The position numbers and the translations under genes were made by a program. Shown in pieces: positions 6,440 through 15,133 of a stretch of DNA of 64,000 nt. Origin of the DNA: Methylobacterium sp. J-026 (GTDB lineage: Bacteria; Pseudomonadota; Alphaproteobacteria; Rhizobiales; Beijerinckiaceae); the NCBI RefSeq assembly GCF_022829585.1, contig NZ_JAKSYC010000213.1, forward strand, positions 1 through 64,000, written 5' to 3'. The notes under the pieces were generated by a model that had not been told where the DNA came from, did not search any database, and saw only the letters and a list, made by a program, of their open reading frames with translations. How positions within the stretch are numbered: the stretch's first letter is position 1; every line of letters begins with the position of its first letter.

Positions 6440-8491
6440 ATGCTGCCGGAAAGGCGGTGTCGTCTCGCCACCGGATCCGACCCGCTCACGACCGTGCCCT
6501 TGCCCGAACCCATCACCCGAGGCTTGCGCCGCATCGGCTGGCTCGCCGGCCTGCCGGCGCTTGCGCTGGTCTGGGCGAGCGCCAGCCTCTACGCCGCCCC
6601 GCAGATCGCCGAGCGGCTCGAGGCCGCTTCTGCGCCGGTGGCGGCCGGCACCGCCACTGCCACCGGCGAGCCCTGGCTGCGGCTGGAGGCGCGGGGCCGC
6701 GACCTCGCGGCGGCCGGCGAGGCGCCGGATGCAGCGGCCCGCGCGACGATCCTGTCCCGCCTCGCCGCCCTGGACGGGCCCCGCCGGATCGTCTCCGGGC
6801 TCGGCCTGGTCGAGACCGCCGCGCCGTTCCAGTGGGCGGCGATCCGCCTGCGGCCGAACCGGGTCGCCCTGGAGGGCAGCCGGCCGGCCGAGATCGGCCG
6901 GCGGGCCCTGGAGGCGCGGATCACCGAGGCGCTGGGCCCCGGCACCAGTCTCGATGACACCGCCCGAGCCGCCCGGGGGGCGCCACCGGACTTCCCCGGC
7001 GCGGCGGCCTTCCTGGCGGCGCGGCTCTCCGGGCTGGCCGCCGGCGGGCGCGCGGCGCTCAGCGACACCGTGCTCAGCCTGTCCGGCGAGGCGCTGGACG
7101 TGCCGGCCTACGAGGCGCTGCGGGCGGCCCTGTCGGATCCGCCGGAGGGGTTCAGCATCGGTCGGATCGAGATCCTGCCACCGCGGGTGGCGCAGTACCG
7201 CTTCGCCGTGGAGAAGACCGCGCACGGGATCGTCCTCGACGGTTTCGTGCCCTCCGCGGCGGACCGCGCGGCCGCCGGGCGCGCCGCAGAGGAGGCCGCG
7301 CAGGAGATCGCCGCCGGAGCCCCCGGCGGGACCGTGGACGACCGGCTCGTGACCGCCCGGGGCCTGGACCCGGCGATCGATCCGAGGAACCTGATCGCCT
7401 TCGCGTTTCGCCTCGCCGCGCTGATCCAGACCGGCCGTGTCGCCTTCGCGGACGGCGCGGTCTCGGTCAGCGGCGACGCCATCGACGGGCAGGCGATCCC
7501 CGACGCCGCCGCGCTGATGCGCGACGCTCGGCCCGCCGGCGTGATGGCCGGGCCGGTCTCGCTGATGGCCCGGCCGCTCTCGCCCTATCGGGTGGCGATC
7601 CGCCGGACGCCGGAGGCGGTCACGCTCACCGGGCATGTCCCAGATGCCGCCACCCGGGAGCGGGTGCTCGACGCCCTGCGGCCGCGCCTGTTCCGCGAGC
7701 CGATCCTCGACCGTACACGCCTCGCCGACGGGGCGCCGCCGGATCTCGGCGCGGCGCTGGCGGCCGCGGCCCCCCTGGTGGCAAGCCTCGCCGCCGGGGA
7801 GGTGAGCGTCTCCGACCGGACCCTGCGCCTGACCGGGGAGAGCCTGTACCGCGAGGCCGCCGCCCGGGCGCCCGACCGGCTCGCGGAGGCGCTGCCCCCC
7901 GGCTGGACCGGGCAGGCCGCGGTCTCGGCCCGGCAGCCGGCGGAACGGCGCGATCCGGCGACCTGCCGGACGGAGTTCGCCACCCTGGTCGCGGGGGCGG
8001 ATCTGCGCTTCCCGGTCGGCAGCCCCGTGCCGGCCCCGTCCTTCTATCCCACCCTCGACGCCCTGGCGGCCCTGGCCAAGGCCTGTCCGGCCCTGCGCAT
8101 CGCCGTCTCGGGCCCCGCCGACCCGGCGAAACCCGCGCCGGGCGCCGCTGCGGCTCCGGGCGCCGCCGAGCCGACCCGAATCGCCAGCGCGGCCAAGCCG
8201 GAGGCGACCGCCAAGCCCGACCCCAAGCCGGCCCCCAAGCCCGGCGCCGCGAACGCCGCCAAAGGACCTGGCAACGGGTCTGGCAAGGGGTCCGGCACCG
8301 AGGCTGCCAAACGCAACAAGCCGGCCCCGAAGAAACCCGCGGAGGCCGCCGAGGAGCCGCCGCAGGACCTGCCGCGGCTGCGCGCCCAGGCCGTGGTGGA
8401 ATATCTGCTCCAGGCCGGCGCCCGCCCGGATCAGGTCGGCGCCGGGCCGGACGGCCCCGCCGGTCCCGTCACCCTCGCGCTGCTGCCGTGA
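6440..8491 (+). CDS. OmpA-like envelope protein with BON-like repeats
   Basis: About 683 residues. An N-terminal membrane anchor lies near residues 35-55 (GWLAGLPALALVWASASLYA). Three related units follow, at about 123-233, 243-363 and 373-483. Each combines a BON-like segment (for example YRVAIRRTPEAVTLTGHVPD) with a motif like SDTVLSLSGEALD. An OmpA-like C-terminal domain starts near 508 (CRTEFATLVAGADLRFPVGS) but is interrupted by about 80 residues of Ala/Lys/Pro before LPRLRAQAVVEYLLQAG completes it. OmpA domains bind peptidoglycan, so a cell-wall anchoring role is likely. The Asp of the usual peptidoglycan-binding motif is not clearly kept. The start is uncertain; GTG 6494 is an alternative. 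Confidence 0.65.
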   Translation: MLPERRCRLATGSDPLTTVPLPEPITRGLRRIGWLAGLPALALVWASASLYAAPQIAERLEAASAPVAAGTATATGEPWLRLEARGRDLAAAGEAPDAAARATILSRLAALDGPRRIVSGLGLVETAAPFQWAAIRLRPNRVALEGSRPAEIGRRALEARITEALGPGTSLDDTARAARGAPPDFPGAAAFLAARLSGLAAGGRAALSDTVLSLSGEALDVPAYEALRAALSDPPEGFSIGRIEILPPRVAQYRFAVEKTAHGIVLDGFVPSAADRAAAGRAAEEAAQEIAAGAPGGTVDDRLVTARGLDPAIDPRNLIAFAFRLAALIQTGRVAFADGAVSVSGDAIDGQAIPDAAALMRDARPAGVMAGPVSLMARPLSPYRVAIRRTPEAVTLTGHVPDAATRERVLDALRPRLFREPILDRTRLADGAPPDLGAALAAAAPLVASLAAGEVSVSDRTLRLTGESLYREAAARAPDRLAEALPPGWTGQAAVSARQPAERRDPATCRTEFATLVAGADLRFPVGSPVPAPSFYPTLDALAALAKACPALRIAVSGPADPAKPAPGAAAAPGAAEPTRIASAAKPEATAKPDPKPAPKPGAANAAKGPGNGSGKGSGTEAAKRNKPAPKKPAEAAEEPPQDLPRLRAQAVVEYLLQAGARPDQVGAGPDGPAGPVTLALLP

Positions 8492-8576
8492 GGCCCGTTC
8501 GCTCCGCCCCGCCCCCGGGCGCCGGGGGGCGCCCCGATGCGCTTGGGCGCCGCGCCCGCAGGGAGGCCGGACGGCC

Positions 8577-8846
8577 GTGATGCTGCTGCTCGTGGGATTC
8601 TGGCCCGGACTCGCCGGGGCGGCGACGCTCGGCCTCGTGGTCGGTGCGTTGTCGGGCTGGCCGGACCGGTACGCCGTGCCGCTCGGCCTGTTCGTGGCCG
8701 CCGGGCTCGTGGCGGCGGCGGCCCTCGCCGCCTTCGTGCCCGGCCTGCCGGGTCTCTGGCTGGAGGGCGCCGCCCTGATCCTGCCGCCCTACCTCGCCGG
8801 CTGCGCCCTCGGGGCGCTGGGCCGGCACCTCGCGGTCCGGCGCTGA
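8577..8846 (+). CDS. Small membrane protein (89 aa)
   Basis: The protein has three hydrophobic segments at about 2-25, 33-55 and 60-80. The start is GTG 8577 or the adjacent ATG 8580, after a GGGAGGCC ribosome-binding site. It lies 85 bases after the OmpA-like gene on the same strand, so the two may be co-transcribed and both act in the envelope. No family was recognised. The end RHLAVRR suggests a cytoplasmic basic tail. Confidence 0.6.
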   Translation: MMLLLVGFWPGLAGAATLGLVVGALSGWPDRYAVPLGLFVAAGLVAAAALAAFVPGLPGLWLEGAALILPPYLAGCALGALGRHLAVRR

Positions 8847-8938
8847 GGGCCGCCTCCGGGAACCGGTCCCCGCGCAACCCGCGGCCACCCTGCGGGGTTG
8901 TTCGCCCGGGCCCGGGCTGGGCCCCGGGGGAGGGGCCT

Positions 8939-9652
8939 ATGGGTTTGCTCGAATCGGCGATCGGCGGCGTGCTCGGTCAGGTGTTCGGCGGGCAGAAGCC
9001 GGGATCCGCGAGGATGTCGCCCCTGGTGAAGGCCCTGCTGATGCTGCTGCTGACCAAGGGCGCGAGCGGCGGCTTCGGCGACATCTTCGGCCACGGCCGC
9101 CAGGGTGAGCCGGGCCCGGGGGCCGACCGCTCCGGCGGCGCCGGGCCCTATGAAGGCGATCCCGGCCGGCCCCCCGCCGATGGCGGCGGGCGCGGCGCCC
9201 CGGACCCGTCCGGCGATATCGGCGGCTTCGACCAAGCCGGCCAGCGCCGCGAAACCGACCCGGGCGGGACCGTCGACCCGTCCCTGCCGCCCGGCGATTT
9301 TTCCGATCTCTCCGGCATGCTCGACGGCCCGGGCGCCGCCCCGGCCCCGAGCCGCGCCGCCCCGGCGGGGCAGGGGGATCTCGGCGGCCTCGACGGGTTG
9401 GTCGACCGCTTCCGCCAGGGCGGCCTCGGCGACGTGATCGAGTCCTGGATCGGATCCGGCGCCAACCACCCGGTGGCCCCGGACCAGCTCGCCCGGGCGC
9501 TCGGCCCCGACACGGTTGACACCCTCCAGAGCCAGACCGGGCTGGACCGTGATGCGCTGCTTTCGCAACTGGCCCAGGCGCTGCCGGAGGTGGTGCACGC
9601 GCTCACGCCGCAGGGGCGGGTGCCGGGGGAGGCGGAGCGGCGGGGGTGGTGA
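8939..9652 (+). CDS. yidB: YidB-family (DUF937) protein
   Basis: A 237-residue protein. The N-terminus MGLLESAIGGVLGQVFGGQK is typical of YidB/DUF937. The middle (about 55-145) is a Gly/Pro/Asp-rich linker. The C-terminal part (LVDRFRQGGLGDVIESWIGSGANHPVAPDQLARALG, then LSQLAQALPEVVHALTPQGRVP) matches the conserved YidB core of three helices. Family members are small cytoplasmic or cell-envelope associated proteins of unknown function. A GGGGAGGGG ribosome-binding site precedes ATG 8939. The last codons are dominated by CGG and GGG, unlike the body. Family assignment is good, role unknown. Confidence 0.8.
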   Translation: MGLLESAIGGVLGQVFGGQKPGSARMSPLVKALLMLLLTKGASGGFGDIFGHGRQGEPGPGADRSGGAGPYEGDPGRPPADGGGRGAPDPSGDIGGFDQAGQRRETDPGGTVDPSLPPGDFSDLSGMLDGPGAAPAPSRAAPAGQGDLGGLDGLVDRFRQGGLGDVIESWIGSGANHPVAPDQLARALGPDTVDTLQSQTGLDRDALLSQLAQALPEVVHALTPQGRVPGEAERRGW

Positions 9653-9693
9653 AGTCCCTGGAAATTCAGCATACAGCATTTACAAGACTCATT

Positions 9694-9723
9694 TTCGCAT
9701 GAAATATAGCAAGAATATATACT
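9694..9723 (+). promoter_or_regulatory. Candidate promoter of the HEPN-like gene
   Basis: A TATACT -10-like hexamer at 9718-9723 lies 18 bases after TTCGCA (9694-9699), which matches four of six positions of the -35 consensus. The ATG of the downstream gene is at 9742. The AT-rich setting makes chance matches likely, so confidence is low. Confidence 0.3.
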
Positions 9724-9741
9724 TGATCGGCCAATTTTCGA

Positions 9742-10554
9742 ATGATCAGAATTTCGCTTCCTTACATCCTTCAATTATCGGAAAGCACTGAGGCCCTATC
9801 TCGCCTACCGCAAGGTCCCGGCACAAAGCTTGGCGATATACTATTGCCCCTTATTGTAGCTGAAAATGCGACATCAAGCTTTATTAGATCAAGCGTTTTT
9901 GCAAACTCTGTCCGCAGCTGTCGTCAATCAGCAGAAGGGTTGGTTGCAACCATTTCTGAAATAACTCGTGACGCAAGAGATTACGATACTTTAGTCAATG
10001 AGTTTAATATTTATCAGGTCAAGACTGCGTATGGACAATTTAAGATTGCTCTTCAAGCTGAGCTCGGTGTCTCTCCAGCATTCTTTGTAACCCAAAAAGG
10101 GAGTCACGATACGTTATCTCTACTTGACGCACCAGAGACCATGTTTCCCTCGGAATTGAGGGGTAAAGTTCCGGAAGCGATGTTTGACGTACATGAAGCG
10201 GGTAAAGCGTTGGCCTACGACCTGCCAACAGCATGTGGCTTTCACGTCTTTCGCGCTACCGAGAGTGTTCTGCGGCGCTATTATTCTTCAGTAACAGGAA
10301 ATTCACCGCGCCCGAAGGTAAGAAGCATCGTCATATACGTTACAACGATGCGTCAGAAAAAAGTTGGCGACGAAAGAATACTTTCTACTCTAGAACAAAT
10401 GGCCAAGTTACACCGCAATCCTTTGATTCATCCAGAGGCTGCGCCATCACTGGATGAAGCGTTGACGATTGTCGGAATGGCTAGAAGTGTAATTTCAGCA
10501 ATGCTGACTACTTTAGCTTCCGCCCCTCCAACAACAAATACAGCTATGCAGTAG
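9742..10554 (+). CDS. HEPN-like protein in a low-GC island (270 aa)
   Basis: A 270-residue soluble helical protein. The C-terminal half has an R-X4-H motif (RNPLIH, residues 225-230) placed after a helix (EQMAKLH) and before another (LDEALTIVGMARSVISAML). It is preceded by FHVFRATESVLRRYY (168-181). This arrangement is what HEPN-fold ribonuclease and toxin domains show, where Arg and His are catalytic. No nucleotidyltransferase partner gene is adjacent. The gene is clearly poorer in GC (about 40-50% in lines I counted) than its neighbours, and its codons include many A/T-ending ones, so it was probably acquired by transfer. It ends 3 bases from the convergent fabF stop. Function unproven; a stress or defence role is inference. 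Confidence 0.6.
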   Translation: MIRISLPYILQLSESTEALSRLPQGPGTKLGDILLPLIVAENATSSFIRSSVFANSVRSCRQSAEGLVATISEITRDARDYDTLVNEFNIYQVKTAYGQFKIALQAELGVSPAFFVTQKGSHDTLSLLDAPETMFPSELRGKVPEAMFDVHEAGKALAYDLPTACGFHVFRATESVLRRYYSSVTGNSPRPKVRSIVIYVTTMRQKKVGDERILSTLEQMAKLHRNPLIHPEAAPSLDEALTIVGMARSVISAMLTTLASAPPTTNTAMQ

Positions 10555-10557
10555 GCT

Positions 10558-11817
<1,260 letters not shown>

Positions 11818-11998
11818 CGCACTCGTCCCGTCCTGAAGCGCCGCCCCGCCGTCGCCGCCGCGGTCGCGCATCGTCCAACACCTCCGGAGGCGGGATCGGT
11901 CCCGGCGGACCCTTCACGACTCCGAGCCTTGAAATGCGTAACGGCGCGGGGGCTGTTTCGCCTCACCCGCGCCGCGCGAAATCCGGTCCCCGGCGCCG

Positions 11999-12238
11999 TC
12001 AGGCGGCGGAGTTCTTCTCCAGGAACTTCACGGCGTCGCCGACCGTCTGGATCGTCTCGGCCGCGTCGTCCGGGATCTCGACGTTGAACTCTTCCTCGAA
12101 GGCCATCACCAGCTCGACCGTGTCGAGGCTGTCGGCACCGAGGTCGTCGATGAAGTTGGCGCTCTCGACCACCTTCTCGGGCTCGACGCCCAGGTGCTCG
12201 ACGACGATCTTCTTCACGCGCTCAGCGATATCGCTCAT
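11999..12238 (-). CDS. acpP: Acyl carrier protein
   Basis: A 79-residue acidic four-helix protein. The phosphopantetheine attachment serine is Ser37 in the [16 protein letters not shown] motif. It carries growing acyl chains for FabD, FabG and FabF encoded around it. Length and sequence are typical of alphaproteobacterial AcpP ([18 protein letters not shown]). It lies between fabG and fabF on the minus strand, the usual fab cluster order. The start ATG at 12238 follows a GGAAGACCG ribosome-binding element. Confidence 0.98.
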   Translation of the reverse strand: MSDIAERVKKIVVEHLGVEPEKVVESANFIDDLGADSLDTVELVMAFEEEFNVEIPDDAAETIQTVGDAVKFLEKNSAA

Positions 12239-12556
12239 CGGTCTTCCGTCCTCGTCCTTTTGGTCTGTCAGTCGTCTCGGGGTGGTGCCGTGGCCGCGTC
12301 GCGCCCCTGCGGGCTTGTTGACGGGCCGGTGTCCGATCGCGCGTGCTTCGAGGTGAACCGGCGCATTGAGCCGGGATGGCCCCGCCGGGGGGCCTTGGAC
12401 TGAAAACTCGCTGAACCGTCAACCCCCTGTACGGCCGCGGGGCGTGGTAGCACAGGGTTCCGGCCAAGGCGAGGGCCGTTCAGAAACCCTTCATCGGTGT
12501 GGCACTTGCGTGTCGGCCGGGGTGATTCGGCAGCGATCGCGACCCGTATCCATCGT
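12239..12556. other. Intergenic region upstream of acpP
   Basis: These 318 bases between fabG and acpP (both minus strand) hold no gene. A TTGACG element lies on the minus strand at 12422-12417 and could be the -35 box of an acpP promoter, though the matching -10 is weak. Separate promoters before acpP are common because the protein is needed in large amounts. Confidence 0.35.
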
Positions 12557-13294
12557 CTAGTACATCGCCATTCCGCCGTTCACGTGCAGCGTGTGGCCGG
12601 TGACGTAGCCCGCCTCCGCGGAGGCGAGGTAGAGGCAGGCCGCCGCCACCTCCGCCCCCTCGCCGAGGCGCCCGGCCGGCACCCGGGTGAGGATGCCCTC
12701 GCGCTGCTTCTCGGTGAGGGCATCGGTCATGGGCGAGGCGATGAAGCCGGGGGCGACGCAGTTGACCGTGATCCCGCGGGTGGCGACCTCGGCGGCCAGC
12801 GCCTTGGTCAGGCCCACGAGCCCGGCCTTGGCGGCGGCGTAATTGCCCTGGCCGGGATTGCCGGTCGAGCCGACCACCGAGCCGATATTGACGATCCGCC
12901 CGGAGCGGCGGCGCATCATGCCCTTCACGGCGGCCCGCGACAGGCGGAAGGCGGCGGTGAGGTTCACGGCGAGCACCTGCTCCCACTCCTCGTCCTTCAT
13001 CCGCAGGAACAGGTTGTCCCGCGTGATGCCGGCATTGTTGATCAGGATGTCCAGCGGGCCGATCGCCGCCTCGGCGGCCGGGACCAGCCCCTCCACCGAA
13101 TCCCGGTCGGCGAGGTCGGCCGCCACGGGGCTCGCCCGCTCGCCGAGTTCGGCCGCCAGCGCCTCGAGCGCCGGCAGGCGCGTGCCGGAGAGCGCCACCG
13201 TGGCGCCCTGGGCGTGCAGCGTCCGGGCGATCGCCTGGCCGAGGCCGCCGGTGGCGCCGGTGACGAGGGCTTTTCGGCCGGTGAGATCGAACAT
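12557..13294 (-). CDS. fabG: 3-oxoacyl-ACP reductase
   Basis: A 245-residue NADPH-dependent reductase of the short-chain dehydrogenase family, carrying out the first reduction in each fatty-acid elongation round. The cofactor motif TGATGGLG is at residues 12-19. NNAG is near 86-89. The catalytic Ser139, Tyr152 and Lys156 lie in IGSVVGSTGNPGQGNYAAAK. Length is exactly that of FabG. It is 17 bases downstream of fabD on the minus strand, so the two are probably one transcript. The start MFDLTGRKALVTG is typical, with GGAG upstream. Confidence 0.97.
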   Translation of the reverse strand: MFDLTGRKALVTGATGGLGQAIARTLHAQGATVALSGTRLPALEALAAELGERASPVAADLADRDSVEGLVPAAEAAIGPLDILINNAGITRDNLFLRMKDEEWEQVLAVNLTAAFRLSRAAVKGMMRRRSGRIVNIGSVVGSTGNPGQGNYAAAKAGLVGLTKALAAEVATRGITVNCVAPGFIASPMTDALTEKQREGILTRVPAGRLGEGAEVAAACLYLASAEAGYVTGHTLHVNGGMAMY

Positions 13295-13311
13295 GCGGGG
13301 CTCCTGTGGGA

Positions 13312-14256
13312 TCAGAGCGCGAAGGCGGCGACGTCCGTGGGCGTGCCGATCGCCGTGGCCGAGGCCTGGGGGGCGATGCGCTTGACGAGGCCGGTGAGCA
13401 CCTTGCCGGCGCCGAGTTCGTGGAACCGGTCAACGCCGGCCTCCGCCATGGCGGCGACGCTCTCCCGCCAGCGCACGGTGCCGGTGACCTGCGCGACCAG
13501 GGCCGCGCGGATCGCCTCCGGCTCCGAGACCGGGGCCGCCCGGACATTGGCGTAGAGGGTGACGCGCGGGGCCGCCAGGGTCACGGCGGCGAGGGCCCGG
13601 GCCATGGCCTCGGCGGCGGGGGCCATCAGGCGGCAATGGAACGGCGCCGAGACATTGAGCATGACCGCGCGCTTGATCCCGCGGCCCGTGGCGAGGCCGA
13701 TGGCGCGCTCCACGGCCGGCCGGTCGCCCGACAGGACCACCTGGCCGCCGCCATTGTCGTTGGCGACATCGCAGACCGCGCCGCCGCCGGCCTCCCGGGC
13801 GGCCTCCTCGGCCAGGGCGCGGGCGGCCTCCAGATCGGTGCCGATCAGCGCCGCCATGGCGCCCGCGCCCGGCGCCACCGCCTCCTGCATGGCCGCGCCG
13901 CGCAGGCGCAGCAGCCGCGCCGCATCCGCCACCGTGAGGCTGCCGGCGGCCGCGAGCGCCGCGTATTCGCCGAGCGAATGGCCGGCCACGCAGGCGACGT
14001 CGCGTTCGAGATCGAGGCCGCGCTCGGCCTCCAGCACGCGCAACACCGCGAGGCTCGCCGCCATCAGGGCCGGCTGGGCGTTGGCGGTGAGGGTCAGTTC
14101 CTCCGCCGGCCCCTCGAACATCAGCCGCGACAGGTTCTGGCTCAGCGCGGCATCGACCTCGTCGAGCACGGCCTTCGCCTGGGGGAAGGCCTGGGCGAGG
14201 TCCCGCGCCATGCCGACCGCCTGGCTGCCCTGCCCGGGAAAGATGAGTGCGCGCAT
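13312..14256 (-). CDS. fabD: Malonyl-CoA:ACP transacylase
   Basis: A 314-residue enzyme that transfers malonyl from CoA to AcpP, supplying extender units. The N-terminal FPGQGSQAVGMARDL motif and the GHSLGEYAAL nucleophile elbow (Ser94) are clear, and the later FHCRLM segment holds the catalytic His. Length is normal. ATG 14256 (MRALIFPGQ) is chosen because the frame upstream to 14454 has no domain character. It is the first gene of the minus-strand fab cluster. Confidence 0.97.
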   Translation of the reverse strand: MRALIFPGQGSQAVGMARDLAQAFPQAKAVLDEVDAALSQNLSRLMFEGPAEELTLTANAQPALMAASLAVLRVLEAERGLDLERDVACVAGHSLGEYAALAAAGSLTVADAARLLRLRGAAMQEAVAPGAGAMAALIGTDLEAARALAEEAAREAGGGAVCDVANDNGGGQVVLSGDRPAVERAIGLATGRGIKRAVMLNVSAPFHCRLMAPAAEAMARALAAVTLAAPRVTLYANVRAAPVSEPEAIRAALVAQVTGTVRWRESVAAMAEAGVDRFHELGAGKVLTGLVKRIAPQASATAIGTPTDVAAFAL

Positions 14257-14520
14257 GGCTCGTCTTGATCGCTGGCGCCGGGCGGCGCCGAACGCCGCCC
14301 GTGTCGGCCGAAACTCTGGAATGGGGCGCGCACTCGCACCCGCGGCGCCGGGTGTCAACAATGCGCCGCACCATGGGGCCGCGGCGGCCGGGACCGGCCC
14401 GCCCGGGGCGGGCTGGCGACGCGCGTCCTGCGCAAGCCGCTGTGCTTGTTGCACAACGGCATCCGGTGTAGGGTGGGCCCATACCCGACATCACCGTCGC
14501 TCAAGAAGGAGCCGCCCCGC

Positions 14521-14931
14521 ATGGCGCGCGTCACCGTCGAAGATTGCATCGAGAAGGTCGAGAACCGGTTCGAGCTCGTGCTGCTGGCGAGCCACCGGGC
14601 GCGCCTGCTGGCCGCCGGCGCTCCCCTGACCATCGACCGCGACCGCGACAAGAACCCGGTCGTGGCCCTGCGCGAGATCGGCGACGAGACGATCACCGCC
14701 GACGACCTCAAGGAGCAGCTGATCCACTCGCTGCAGAAATACGTCGAGGTCGACGAGCCGGAGGCCGAGACCGTGCCGCTGCTGTCGAGCTCGCCGGCCG
14801 CCGCCGCGGTGGCGCCGCAATCCTCCAGCGACGATGCGGCGGTGCAGTTCGACCGGATGAGCGAGGAGGATCTCCTGCGCGGCCTCGAGAATCTCGCCCC
14901 GCCGGTCGAGACCGACGACGAGGGCGAGTGA
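14521..14931 (+). CDS. rpoZ: RNA polymerase omega subunit
   Basis: A 136-residue protein with the conserved omega region in the first 80 residues: [20 protein letters not shown], then RARLL and [15 protein letters not shown]. Omega helps fold the beta' subunit and contributes to the ppGpp site. The C-terminal 55 residues are an acidic, Ser/Ala-rich extension common in Rhizobiales. A strong AAGGAG ribosome-binding site precedes ATG 14521. The next gene is the (p)ppGpp enzyme rel, the classic rpoZ-spoT order. Confidence 0.96.
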   Translation: MARVTVEDCIEKVENRFELVLLASHRARLLAAGAPLTIDRDRDKNPVVALREIGDETITADDLKEQLIHSLQKYVEVDEPEAETVPLLSSSPAAAAVAPQSSSDDAAVQFDRMSEEDLLRGLENLAPPVETDDEGE

Positions 14932-15133
14932 GCCCCGGCCCGTGGGCCTCGACACGCACGACCTGACCGAGACCGGACCCGGCGGAGACGCCGGGTTCTC
15001 TCGTTCCGAGGATGCCGCGGTCGCACCGGGCGGTTTTCCCGCTCGGGGGGCTGGCGCCGGCCCCGCGGTTGCGGAACAATCGCGCGTGATCCCGACCCCG
15101 CGTGCCCCCCAGGAGCCGATCCCGTCCCGGCGG

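Noticed and set aside
6347..7636. Upstream extension of the Gly-rich secreted protein frame
   Set aside because: The extension is antisense to the OmpA-like gene, and a clear signal peptide starts at ATG 6346.
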